From: Puccinia triticina
Taxonomy: Eukaryota > Basidiomycota > Pucciniomycetes > Pucciniales > Pucciniaceae
Length of the DNA stretch: 64,000 bases
Reading direction: 5' to 3'
NCBI RefSeq assembly: GCF_026914185.1
Contig: NC_070559.1
Coordinates: forward strand, 4,748,001-4,812,000
Shown: positions 20,118-29,754 of the stretch, piece after piece
How positions within the stretch are numbered: the first letter of the stretch is position 1
Layout of the letters: each line of letters begins with the position of its first letter
The notes under the pieces: generated by a model
The model's database searches: none
Told to the model about the DNA's origin: nothing
The model's input: only the letters and a program-made list of their open reading frames with translations
Made by a program: the position numbers and the translations under genes

Positions 20118-21913
20118 ATGTCCAAATACGCACTCTGCCACCCCAGCACGGATGCTACGACGAGGCTTATCATCGAGGTGTTCCTCAAACCTTTGGCTCC
20201 CATCCTCACGGTGGAAGAGGGTACCGAGGTGCAGATGATTTCTGAGCAGCTTGACAAACCACCGCAGAACACACCCTGACAAGACTTCTGTATCCAATTG
20301 AGACTGTCGTTTAGCTCAGCCTTCAGCAGGGTGATGGCTCAACTGCTCATACACAACTGTCGCCGATCCTTCAGTCATTGTCAACCGACTGCAAAACACT
20401 CTTCGCGGGCTCCGACGAGGAGAAGCAAGTGGGCTTGAGTTGGATCGAGAAGCTCACATCCTGGTCTGGCAAACCCGACAGTCTCAACCTGAAAGTTTGT
20501 CGTCTTCGGTTCTCTATCGTGCCACCACAAGAGAAGTGTTAATTCTCCTTGACTTGCAGGAATTAGGCGATCACTTGCAGTCACGAACTTTCATGATCGG
20601 CTCCCAACTGAGTGTCGTGGATCTCGTCGCTTACACAAAGTTACATTCTTACATGGTCAGTCATCTTCAAGTCAAATTGACCGCGAGGACTGGCAAAAAA
20701 TCACCACGACTGACCACTTTTTTTCGAACATGCACATATCAGAGCTCATGCAGTCACCAGGATAAGCTACAACACCCGTCAGTGACGCGCCACTTCGACT
20801 TGATCCAAAACATCGGCCCGGTCCAACAGGCGATAGGCCAGCACCCATCTCTCACACTCCCACCTGTCCCGATCAATGTTGCAGACGTGCCTGAGGTGGA
20901 GCGGAAAGCGCCTCTAGTCGAGAAGAAAGAGAAGAAGGCCAAGCCGACGACGACGACAGCAGATGACGCAGCAGCTCAAACGAACCCCAAAGCTTCGGCT
21001 TCCACGCCTGGTGAGAGCAAGAAATCTGCTGGGGCCGAGAAACAGAAGGCTGAGAAAAAAGAGAAGAAGAAAGGCGGCGATGGGGGCGAGGGCAAGAAGC
21101 CGGCCCCTGCAGCTGATGGCCCTCCCATGCCACACATGATCGATATGCGGGTGGGCAAAATCGTACATGGTAAGTCAGTCACGGAGGGGCGGATTATAGG
21201 GAGAGCCGATTGAACCCAGATCCCCTCAGGAAGCTCATACATCTATATCTGCGCGCTCTTGATCGCTCGAAGTCGAAAAGCATCCAGACGCCGATTCGCT
21301 CTATGTTGAGAAGATCGACTTTGGCGAGCCAGAGCCACGCACGGTCGTCAGTGGATTAGTCAACTACATCCCCATCGAGGAGATGCGTGATCGGCTCCTG
21401 GTCGGCATATGTAATCTGAAGCCAGCCAACATGCGGGGCGTCAAGAGCTTTGCCATGGTCCTGGCGGTAAGTTATCTCTTGGGCACGTAGTTCGGAACAT
21501 CGCCCGATATCTGACACACTTCGATCGGATGTGCGCCACAGGCTACCTCCAAAGACGGAAAGGGTGGCTCCGGAAGCGTCGAGCTTGTCGCCCCTCCGCC
21601 CGGCTCTCAGCCCGGTGACCGGATCTACTTCGAGGGCTTCGAGGACCAATCCCCGATCGAACAACTCAACCCGAAAAAGAAACAATTCGAGACGATCCAA
21701 CCCAGTACGTTTTCCTTCCCCTCCTTAGGAGCAATTATGTTTTTTTTTTTAAATTCTATTTTTATTGATTTCTATGCGTGAACAGATTTCACCACCTTGG
21801 ACACCAAGGAGGCCTGTTGGACGGACCCCAATAACGGGCACAAGCCGCATCGGATCATGAGCGCCAAGGGAGTCTGTTGTGCGCCGACATTTGTGGGCGC
21901 GTCTTTGTCATAA
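20118..21913 (+). CDS. ARC1: Arc1p-like aminoacyl-tRNA-synthetase cofactor
   Basis: Seven exons: 20118-20228, 20315-20494, 20560-20655, 20743-21169, 21273-21466, 21542-21704, 21786-21913; 432 residues. The N-terminal third resembles a GST-C fold ([13 protein letters not shown] [16 protein letters not shown]). The middle is Lys/Ala-rich (EKKEKKAKP ... [11 protein letters not shown]). The C-terminal half is a full EMAPII-type OB-fold: [52 protein letters not shown] [20 protein letters not shown]. Yeast Arc1p binds tRNA and docks Met- and Glu-tRNA synthetases in the cytosol (family knowledge). The first donor (GTGCAG) is weak; it was chosen because it joins in phase. Confidence 0.85.
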
Positions 21914-22208
21914 AAAGTGCTCTCAAATGTGTGAAAACATCAATCCGCTCTCGATCGATGCGGGTTACGTACATACATACCCTGGACCGATCTGCTTCGT
22001 TATGTCATCTTCGCTATCCAACCCAAGATAAGCTCGACGAGCGAGACGTGGACACATAGAGCATGTGCCGGAAAGCTCACATTGATCTATTGGTGGTCGA
22101 GGAGACCATGATGACTGCGTGTTAAGAAGAATTATTGGGCCAAGAACTTGACTGCTGTTGCCTGTCAACTGACACATCTGATGTATGGAAACATGAAGGA
22201 TTAAGTAA
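21914..22208. other. 3' flank of the Arc1p-like gene
   Basis: No gene recognised. It probably contains the 3' UTR and then transposon debris. Confidence 0.4.
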
Positions 22209-22371
22209 TTTATGGTATTCAAAATTGCATAAGATTTTTTCACATAAAATCATAAACTGCAATTTTGGCTGGGAGATGTCACTTTAAGTTTTATGCATGC
22301 TGACATCTCCCAGCCAAAATTGGCTTGTTGATTTTGTTTAAACAGTGACATGCAATTTTGAATATCATAAT
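22209..22371. repeat. double foldback (hairpin) repeat
   Basis: Outer arms TATTCAAAATTGCAT and ATGCAATTTTGAATA enclose inner arms TTTTGGCTGGGAGATGTCA and TGACATCTCCCAGCCAAAA. Such a structure is typical of a foldback MITE. No target duplication was established. Confidence 0.6.
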
Positions 22372-22387
22372 TGTTGGGGCAGTCAAT

Positions 22388-22706
22388 AGGGGGGTTCATG
22401 ATTGAATTTTACTAAACTTTGGAGCTAAATCACCAGGAAAAAACAATCATCACTTGTCTGCAAGTGACATAGCAAAGTACAAAGGGGCCTTTGTACTTTC
22501 TCATGTCACTTGTAGGCAAGTGATCATTGTCTTTTCCTGGTGAATATAAGGCCTTTATAAACAAACTTTTGAAATTTTGGTAAGATAGACAGCAGCAAAG
22601 GATATGGATCAGTCAGTCAAATTTATCCATTTTTTTTAAAAAAAATGTTCATAAACACCTTAAAATGTGTCCTAAAGTCTTGTCAATTTCAATTGTGAAT
22701 GCCCCT
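22388..22706. mobile_element. MITE M1, copy 1 (interrupted by MITE M2)
   Basis: Ends AGGGGGGTTCATGATTGAA and, inverted, AGGGGCATTCACAATTGAA. It is about 204 bp long once M2 is removed. A second copy lies inverted at 63218-63425. Aligning the two shows the M2 insertion point cleanly. Confidence 0.7.
22431..22542. mobile_element. MITE M2, copy 1: 112-bp foldback with 3-bp TSD
   Basis: Arms start CACCAGGAAAA and contain CACTTGTCTGCAAGTGACAT and its inverted partner. The duplication is AAT (22428-22430 and 22543-22545). The uninterrupted M1 copy near 63385 (GGAGCCAAATTTAAG, on the minus strand) serves as an empty site. CAC termini with a 3-bp duplication suggest CACTA-type mobilisation. Confidence 0.85.
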
Positions 22707-22917
22707 GAAAGGGGGTTCACAATAGAATTTTAAGAAAATGTTGGAGCCCACTTTAAGGCCTTTATGAGGGTCAACTTAGCACATGTTTTTCTCCTTTGGA
22801 GGGTCCCTGTGTGGCAGCATCTCCTCTGTATACTTAGCGCGACTTGGTGAAGTTAGGTGATTTTGGGTCTATGATGAGTGTGATGGCCCAACTGTTATAT
22901 CATTACCGGTTTCCCAC
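22707..22917. other. gene-free stretch
   Basis: Contains a segment GGAGGGTCCCTGTGTGGCAGCATC that resembles the flank of the solo LTR near 46480-46507 (quoted in part). No gene is seen. Confidence 0.35.
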
Positions 22918-23184
22918 TAAGGCCCCATTTGGACGCCTGGTGTGATATGATAAATATGCCATATATTGTCTTTTCCAAGGATCTTGGATAGAGATGGGCG
23001 CACATAACCCGTTGCGGGTATCCGCTGGAGGCCCTCGGGTACCCACCAGCAGATGCGGATTCGGATGCGGATGTCTGAGATTCCGGCAGAATCCAGCGGG
23101 TACCCGTGTATTCCGGCGGGTATCTGCTCTCCCTAGGGTATGGGAGCTGCAGCGGTCGGCAGCCATAAAGCCGTTCTATGTTGC

Positions 23185-23630
23185 TGTCAATTGGGGGGAG
23201 TCCCTCCCAGTCAACAGCAAAATACAATAGTTGACCGGGATGAGTCCTTCCCGGTCAACAGGCATATCAATTAGTGGACCGGGAGGAGTCCCTCCCAGTT
23301 GACAACTAGACATACCAGTTGACCGGGAGGGACAACTATACACACCAGTCAACCGGGAGGAATCCCTCCCGGTCAACAGTCATAACAAGCAATCGACTGG
23401 GAGGAGTACCTCCCTATATCGAGGAGTCTACCAGGAGGAGTCCCTCCCCATATTGAGCATTCAACCGGGAGGAGTCCCTCCCGTTCAACAGCCATATCAA
23501 GCAGTCAACCGGGAGGCGTCCCTCCTGGACGACAGATTTATGCAGCAGTCGACCAAGAGAAGTCCCCCCTGGTCAACAGCCAGGAGAAGTGCCTCCCGGT
23601 TGATTGACATATGCAGCAGTCAACCGGTAA
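23185..23630. repeat. palindromic minisatellite CCTCCCGGTCAAC (copy in the hAT element)
   Basis: Repeated units of the form GACCGGGAGGAGTCCCTCCC followed by GGTCAAC and a short AT-rich linker containing CATA. The core GGGAGGNNTCCCTCCC is self-complementary. The same unit builds the large palindrome in the CACTA element at 28198-29754 and the array at 63690-64000. Confidence 0.8.
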
Positions 23631-23750
23631 GCACGTTTTGAGGAGCGGGTATCCGAAGATACCCATGCGGGTACCCGCTGTTGGATGCGGATGCGGATGC
23701 GGATGCCAGAAAATGGCTAAAATTGACCGCGGGTATCCAAACACGCGCGG

Positions 23751-24532
23751 TGTGGAACTACTCTTTGGGGGAATAGAGCTTAGAGAGGGATGAGTGCGTG
23801 AAAAGCTGCCTCTCAGGTTGGGAGAGTAATATGGGACAAGAATAAGAGTATGGACTCTTAAAGAAAAGTGTGGCTGATGAAGTATTGAGAATAGTGCTTT
23901 CTAGACGAAATCAAGGGGGAAAATATACTGTAAAATATGTGGTAAAATAGGCTATGTAATTCTTATTCTGTGACCAGGGATGCAAAGTGACAATCTGATG
24001 GGGGACAAACAGAATGGGCCAAAAGGCTCTACATTTATAGTGAGGGGACAACAGGTGGTTCTGAGACGAAGAGAAAGATGGGAACAGGGTACAAAAAGCC
24101 TCCAACAAGGTGACAAGGCAACAAACCAACAAGGCATCTACTACATGGCTTGGGATGACATAAGAGGAAAACAATAACCATGGCGCATCAGCCGCCATGC
24201 ATCTGAGAAAGAGTTACGCCTTGCTGGAATATAGAGGAGTTAATTCTAGTGAACACTCAGGGTCCTTCCTAATAGTCTGGCTCTGTTTGATGGTGGACTT
24301 TCTCCCACTTTGACCTGATTTTGTACATATTTTATTACCCATTGTGGAGGGCCATCCATGAAAGTGAATACTGAGAAGTTGAGGCGCCTTGTAGAGATGG
24401 TTCTAGGCTATTATGAAGTGTCTGTGGGTGTGGATTACATGTACCAGAGTGATTTCTAGAGGGCGTTTGGCGGTGATTCCTTCCTGGTGAGTGTCTGAGT
24501 GATGTAATAAGGTTTTGATTAGGCTCACCACA
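23751..24532 (-). repeat. Gypsy 3' LTR
   Basis: 782 bp; on the minus strand it starts TGTGGTGAGCC and ends GTAGTTCCACA. A purine-rich tract (TTTGGGGGTGGA, 24533-24545) abuts it on the interior side as the expected polypurine primer. Confidence 0.92.
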
Positions 24533-24976
24533 TCCACCCCCAAATTAGATGATGTCCCCATCATCCAACCTTGAGTGAGGTGTGACGAAGAATAGAAAAA
24601 GAAAATAGGGCAAGGCAAAAGAAGGCTGTGACGTGGCAAGTTTGATTGGTTTTTGTGCAGATTTTTTTTGTATGTTTGATTTTCCTTCTAGCGTAAAAAA
24701 TTTGAGATGAGTTTGAAGAATAGAAAAGCTATGAACAAGTGAGGCAGAAATAAGATTTGGTTGATTTATATTCCTTTAGTGATTTTTATGCTGTTTTTCT
24801 TATTTGATTTTATAGTAATTTTCCAGGAAATAATGTGACAATGAAAAGGTATATCTAGATGAAGAAATAAAGGAAAAATGTAACAAGAATTTTTAGTGGA
24901 AATGGGTGGAGAAACCACCCCCAAATTGGTGTGATCCTTGCGGCGTAGCTATCCTTAGTTTCGTCTCCAGGGCTGT

Positions 24977-25309
24977 TTATGTCATCCGCGCTAGAAGTTC
25001 CAGACCTCGGCGCTCCTCCTTCGTCGTTGCTCGCGCTTCCAATAGCAATCCGTCGGCTTTCGCGCCATCAAGAGCTCCAATAGCTTTATTAGCTCCCTCC
25101 CGACTTGTGAACACAACCAGCGCAAATAACTCCATCCCAGATCCGACGTGTGGCGTAAAAGATTCTCTTATAGCTCCATGCTCTTTCAAGGCTTCCGTGA
25201 TGTCTGCGGCGGACGTTCCCGGCGCGATATTAAAGAGGTAGATGGGCCAGAAATGTGCTAAAGAGGTTTCTGCTGACTGATTTGCAGGGACTTTAGAATG
25301 TTCACTCAT
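24977..25309 (-). CDS. RRM-like small protein in the Gypsy post-pol region
   Basis: 110 residues with an ATG start. It reads like one RNA-recognition motif: RNP2-like IYLFNI near residue 30, helix AADITEALKEHG, RNP1-like ELFALVVF, helix SREGANKAIGALDG and strand LLLEARA. RRMs bind single-stranded RNA (family knowledge). It lies in the element's sense orientation between integrase and the 3' LTR, about 1.4 kb after the pol stop, so it needs its own transcript. It faces away from the ORF at 26120 across repeat-rich DNA. It may be a captured host gene or an element-specific factor. The RRM call is mine by eye. Confidence 0.6.
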   Translation of the reverse strand: MSEHSKVPANQSAETSLAHFWPIYLFNIAPGTSAADITEALKEHGAIRESFTPHVGSGMELFALVVFTSREGANKAIGALDGAKADGLLLEARATTKEERRGLELLARMT

Positions 25310-25607
25310 TTTGAAGGTGCTGTATTGAGTTGATCACGAAAATGTTTATCCAAATAGGTTGGCGAGATGTAAGTGTGTCGTGGTAAGAAAGCTCTCGCGA
25401 AAAGGGGGAAAGAAACTGGGGAGTGCGCTGGTCGGTCGAACCCCTCAAACAACAAGCACCACGCGAATCATCTCCGGTCTAGCTTCTAGATGGTATTGTG
25501 CGCCGCGTTGTTAGCAAGGCCACCTTTGAACTGAGGATGGCGCTACCGCTATCGCCTCAAGCATCATTTCCAGTCCCAGTTGTGCAAGCTATGCTTGTTG
25601 TTTTCGT

Positions 25608-25736
25608 TTTTGGACCGGCCTAGGCCGGAAACTTGTCTTGTACGTTTGTTGATTCGATTTTGGACCGGCCTAGGCCGGAAACTTGTCTTGTACGTTTGTT
25701 GATTCGATTTTGGACCGGCCTAGGCCGGAAACTTGC
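25608..25736. repeat. 50-bp tandem repeat with palindrome CCGGCCTAGGCCGG
   Basis: Nearly three units at exact 50-bp spacing (25611, 25661 and 25711), each carrying the perfect 14-bp palindrome. It lies between the two divergent ORFs, a position suited to a regulatory array. Confidence 0.85.
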
Positions 25737-25764
25737 TTTCTTTAATTTATACCAACGTTATTGT

Positions 25765-25985
25765 TACTGGCCCGTCGAGAGCTCGAAGTCGGCGTGGTCG
25801 CGGAGATGTAGGCCAAAGATCATGTTACTGGCTAGACAAACGCTTGTAGTTCGGCGTGGTCGCAGAGATGTAGGCCAAAGATCATGTTACTGGCTAGACA
25901 AACGCTTGTAGTTCGGCGTGGTCGCAGAGATCTAAGCCGATGGTCTTGTTCCCAACTAGACGAAAGTTCGAAGTCCTCGGATTCT
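25765..25985. repeat. 62-bp tandem repeat in the Gypsy post-pol region
   Basis: About 3.5 units built on TTACTGGCTAGACAAACG and TCGGCGTGGTCGCAGAGAT with a 62-bp period. The rightmost unit has diverged. It lies immediately before a TATA-like CTATATAAAGGGG at about 26012, which precedes the plus-strand ORF. Confidence 0.8.
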
Positions 25986-26119
25986 TCCGAGCAAAAGGAG
26001 AGCACCCAAAGCTATATAAAGGGGATTGAAATGATGGCAAAATCCAATCCACTAACTCCTCATTACTATCATTCCTTGCTAAGCCAACACAACCACTTCG
26101 CCTCTTTCTCCTGTTGACC

Positions 26120-26536
26120 ATGTCTTTTATTCCTGAATCGCCTATTGATGGTGCCTGGGATCCAAACTCCCGAACAAACGCGCGCAGCGGTTACGGCGAA
26201 ACCAATACTCCCTTATCTTTAGTAAATAATTATCCCCTTGGTTCACAAAATTATCCTATCTTAATCCACTCCGACGACAAAGATTTCATCGCTGGAGTAC
26301 ATGTAGCAGCCTCCTATGTCACTCGGGTTGTTGAACTCCCGCAACTTCATGTTTTTTGGCAACGCCTCCGCCTCCTTGTCGCCAGAACACAATTCCAACA
26401 CAATCAACCGACTAGAAGAGCTCGTCGAAATGGCCGTGCCCGCGGCAGTCGTCCGGTGGTCCTGGAATTCCGCCATGTTGAGCGCGAACTTGAGGCGCTG
26501 ATAAATGGTAGCTTTGAGATTCAAATGGCCTACTAA
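26120..26536 (+). CDS. unknown ORF antisense to the Gypsy element
   Basis: 138 residues, ATG in context TTGACCATG, about 100 bp after a TATA-like CTATATAAAGGGG. The N-terminal half is polar (SPIDGAWDPNSRTN), the middle is mildly hydrophobic and the later part is strongly basic (RRARRNGRARGSR), which could bind nucleic acid. I do not recognise a family. It runs opposite to gag-pol and converges on the pol 3' end. A gene on the antisense strand of an LTR element is uncommon; it could be captured, or a chance frame. Confidence 0.45.
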   Translation: MSFIPESPIDGAWDPNSRTNARSGYGETNTPLSLVNNYPLGSQNYPILIHSDDKDFIAGVHVAASYVTRVVELPQLHVFWQRLRLLVARTQFQHNQPTRRARRNGRARGSRPVVLEFRHVERELEALINGSFEIQMAY

Positions 26537-26757
26537 GTAAGCCCCTAATTTTTTTATTTTTCACTGAAATTTACTCCTTTATTTTACTAATTTATGCTTC
26601 CTATCGGCAACACCAGTCCCCCACTTCTTTTTCTTTTTTTTTTTCTTTTTTTTTTTTTTTTAAATCTTGAAAGCCCTTATAGATCTAACTGTCTGAAATG
26701 TGAATAGCCATAGAAAATTTAATCTTTCCCAAAAAAAGCAACGAAGCCAGAATAAAA

Positions 26758-28197
26758 TCAGAGTTTTCTTGAATGGAACAGCTTCACATGCGGCGCCGCA
26801 TACCTGCGCTTGAGTTCTTGACCGTCAAGTTCTTCTAAAGTATATGAGCCACTTTTTTCTTGTGATTTTATGCGGTACGGCCCATTCCAGCGGTTTTCAA
26901 AGAGCTTTCCCCACTGACTTTCTAGGGATTTATTGTACACAAGAACTAGGGATCCCGGCGTAAGCGGTCCTCTGTCTGGTTTCTTTTGATTCCAATATTC
27001 GACAGAATTTTCCCTGGAGTCCTTCATGTTCTTGTAGGCTTCTTGCAAAATTGATTCTCTCCTCTCCAGTTGGCGAACTCTGGCAAGGAGAAGGTCTGCG
27101 GTTGATTTTACTGACTCCCAATCAGTCCCTAAGAAAGTTTCCAGTTCGAGGTCAATTGGTAAAACCGCCGGTTGGCCAAACATGAGTTCATAAGGCGTAT
27201 AACCAGTGGTTCTCTTCGTAGAAACTCTATCCGCAAAAAGGACAAGAGGTAAGTAGCTGCGCCATTTCTTTCCGTCCGTCCCAGCCAGTTTAACCAAGGT
27301 ATCTTTAATGGGCTGATGACCTCTTTCTACCATCCCGTTTGCTTCCGGATAATATGGCGTAGTGACTTTTACAATGGATCCTTTCTGCTTTAAGCAATCC
27401 TGAAGTTCCTTCCCAAATTCCGCCCCGCCGTCGACTACAACTGTGTGAGGTGCGCCATATCTGAAAATCCATTCGTCCGTAAACCACTGCGCAATCTTTT
27501 TAGCTTTAAGAGTTTCCAATCCCACAGCTTCAACCCATCCGGAGAGATCATCTCTTGCAATCACTAGATATTTCCACTTTCCCGCTTTAATATGTACTGT
27601 ATCCATACTGACGCGCCCAAAAATGGTAGATTTCCCTGTTGCGTGCTTATGTTCCAAAGGTTTCAAGGGGCTTCTCTTCTGACAGGCGTTGCAGGACTGG
27701 ACCCAACTCTTGACTTTTCTTTTCATGTGCGGCCACCAAAACCTAAGCTTAGTCCGTTTGTAAGTTTCTTCCACTCCTCTATGGCCAAGTTGTTCGTGAA
27801 GCGCCTCCAGAATGTGTTCCTGGTATTTTGGATTGCTGATAACTAGTTGCGGGAAAGGTTTATTTCTCTTTTTAAGTTTGCCATCAGAGACCATGAAGCC
27901 GGCAGATTTATGCTTTATTACTTTCCAATCCGCGTCAGAGGTATCTGTTGGCCTATTTAGAGTGAGCAAATATTCTTGAAGCTTGCCCCAAATTCCTTCT
28001 TGCTGAAATTGACCGCGCTCCACCCCCAAATTTAAAGTGTTAACTTCTTTGACGCCAAAACCGGGATGAGGCTTAATCCATTTCTCATCTTTGTCAAAAC
28101 TGGGCTGCTCTCCTTCATCATCGTCTGGCGGTCTTCTAGATAATCCGTCGGGCATAGTGAAAGTTTTCCCAGGGACGTGAACCAAATTATAAGAGAA
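26758..28197 (-). CDS. Gypsy pol 3' part: integrase
   Basis: This is the downstream part of the pol frame, cut from RNase H by the CACTA element. It begins at the duplicated GAA (TTC on the minus strand) with FSYNLVHVPGKTF, the end of RNase H. Next is the HHCC zinc module (HEQLGHRG ... CNACQKRS), then the DDE core: SMDTVHI, VVVDGGAEFG and ANGMVERG, all three acidic residues present. The C-terminal part has WGKLFENRWNGPYRI and no recognisable chromodomain. Integrase joins cDNA ends to host DNA. The frame is intact, consistent with a recent disruption. Confidence 0.88.
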   Translation of the reverse strand, partial: FSYNLVHVPGKTFTMPDGLSRRPPDDDEGEQPSFDKDEKWIKPHPGFGVKEVNTLNLGVERGQFQQEGIWGKLQEYLLTLNRPTDTSDADWKVIKHKSAGFMVSDGKLKKRNKPFPQLVISNPKYQEHILEALHEQLGHRGVEETYKRTKLRFWWPHMKRKVKSWVQSCNACQKRSPLKPLEHKHATGKSTIFGRVSMDTVHIKAGKWKYLVIARDDLSGWVEAVGLETLKAKKIAQWFTDEWIFRYGAPHTVVVDGGAEFGKELQDCLKQKGSIVKVTTPYYPEANGMVERGHQPIKDTLVKLAGTDGKKWRSYLPLVLFADRVSTKRTTGYTPYELMFGQPAVLPIDLELETFLGTDWESVKSTADLLLARVRQLERRESILQEAYKNMKDSRENSVEYWNQKKPDRGPLTPGSLVLVYNKSLESQWGKLFENRWNGPYRIKSQEKSGSYTLEELDGQELKRRYAAPHVKLFHSRKL

Positions 28198-29754
28198 CAC
28201 TATGAAAAAAACTCTAGAAACTGGTGTCAGTTGACATGCCAGATCCAGGCTGATACAATGCCACATATCTGAGTTTGTCCAGCTTTATTCCTGGTTGAAT
28301 CCATGTATTTTTATGGATTAGCTCAGCCTAAGCAGTATGTTCAGACTCTGCTTAGCCACACCAGCCACCACACCAACTTTGTGCACAGTTAGTGTGGAGC
28401 TGCTCAGCTGGCACAGCAGTATCACCTAAATACATACAGGCACCCTTTCAAGGGGGAGGCATCCCTCCCCCGCATACACCCACCCGCGTGGACCAGGAGG
28501 AATCCCTCCCGGTCAACAACATATTTAACACGACCCGGAGGAATCCCTCCTGCCCCTGGTCAACAAGGCAAGACAACAGGCGACCGGGCGGAATACCTCC
28601 CGGTCAACAGTTATATGCACTGTCTCGACTGGGAGGACTCCCTCCTGGTCGACAAGATCACACAACTGTCGACCGGGCGGACTCCCTCCCGGTCGACAGT
28701 TATGTACAACTGTCTCGACTGGGAAGACTCCCTCCCGGTCGACTGCCGTACACAGAAGTCGACTGGGAGGAGTCCCTCCCGGTCGACTGCCGTACACAGC
28801 AGTCGACTGGGAGGAGTCCCTCCCGGTCGACTGCCATACACAGCAGACCACCGGGAGGAGTCCCTCCCGGTCGACTGCCATATCGAGCAGTCGACTGGGA
28901 GGAGTCCCTCCCGGTCGACTGCCGTACACAGAAGTCGACTGGGAGGAGTCCCTCCCGGTCGACTGCCATACACAGCAGACCACCGGGAGGAGTCCCTCCC
29001 AGTCGACTGCCATATCGAGCAGTCGACCGGGAGCATACACAGCAGTCGACCGGGAGGGACTCCTCCCAGTCGACTGCTCGATATGGCAGTCGACCGGGAG
29101 GGACTCCTCCCGGTGGTCTGCTGTGTATGGCAGTCGACCGGGAGGGACTCCTCCCAGTCGACTGCTGTGTACGGCAGTCGACCGGGAGGGACTCCTCCCA
29201 GTCGACTGCTTTGTACGGCAGTCGACCGGGAGGGACTCCTCCCAGTCGACTTCTGTGTACGGCAGTCGACCGGGAGGGACTCCTCCCAGTCGACTTCTGT
29301 GTACGGCAGTCGACCGGGAGGGAGTCTTCCCAGTCGAGACAGTTGTACATAACTGTCGACCGGGAGGGAGTCCGCCCGGTCGTCTGTTGTCTTGCCTTGT
29401 TGACCAGGGGCAGGAGGGATTCCTCCGGGTCGTGTTAAATATGTTGTTGACCGGGAGGGATTCCTCCTGGTCCACGCGGGTGGGTGTATGCGGGGGAGGG
29501 ATGCCTCCCCCTTGAAAGGGTGCCTGTATGTATTTAGGTGATACTGCTGTGCCAGCTGAGCAGCTCCACACTAACTGTGCACAAAGTTGGTGTGGTGGCT
29601 GGTGTGGCTAAGCAGAGGCTTAGCTCAAACTGCCAAGCAACTTCAGAAAAATTCCAGGAGGGATTCATTTTTTATGAGGCTTGTTTAAATGGAGACTGAA
29701 CTCAAGTATGCCGCATGTCAACTGACAGGGGTTTCTCGAGTTTTTTTCATAGTG
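28198..29754. mobile_element. CACTA (EnSpm-type) non-autonomous transposon
   Basis: Both ends read CACTATGAAAAAAACTC, then (after one differing base) AGAAAC and TGTCAGTTGACATG, giving an imperfect TIR of about 41 bp. A 3-bp duplication GAA flanks it (28195-28197 and 29755-29757). CACTA ends with a 3-bp duplication are diagnostic. At 1557 bp it has no transposase; almost all of it is a large palindrome of GGGAGG-type minisatellite. Deleting it with one GAA restores the Gypsy reading frame (QLF then SYNL). A related left end is at 63427. Confidence 0.92.
28346..29617. repeat. 1.27-kb near-perfect palindrome of minisatellite units
   Basis: Outer arms are exact mirror images, beginning CTCTGCTTAGCCACACCAGC at each end and symmetric about 28981.5. 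Inside, units of GTCGACTGGGAGGAGTCCC plus TCCCGGTCGACTGCC are tandemly repeated. The left arm has roughly one or two more units than the right, so the inner axis falls near 29035. Long open frames on both strands are consequences of the repeat. Confidence 0.9.

Noticed and set aside
28392..29571. Two 348-codon open frames, identical at the N-terminus, on opposite strands
   Set aside because: They are mirror copies produced by the palindromic minisatellite of the CACTA element, with no domain beyond the repeat.
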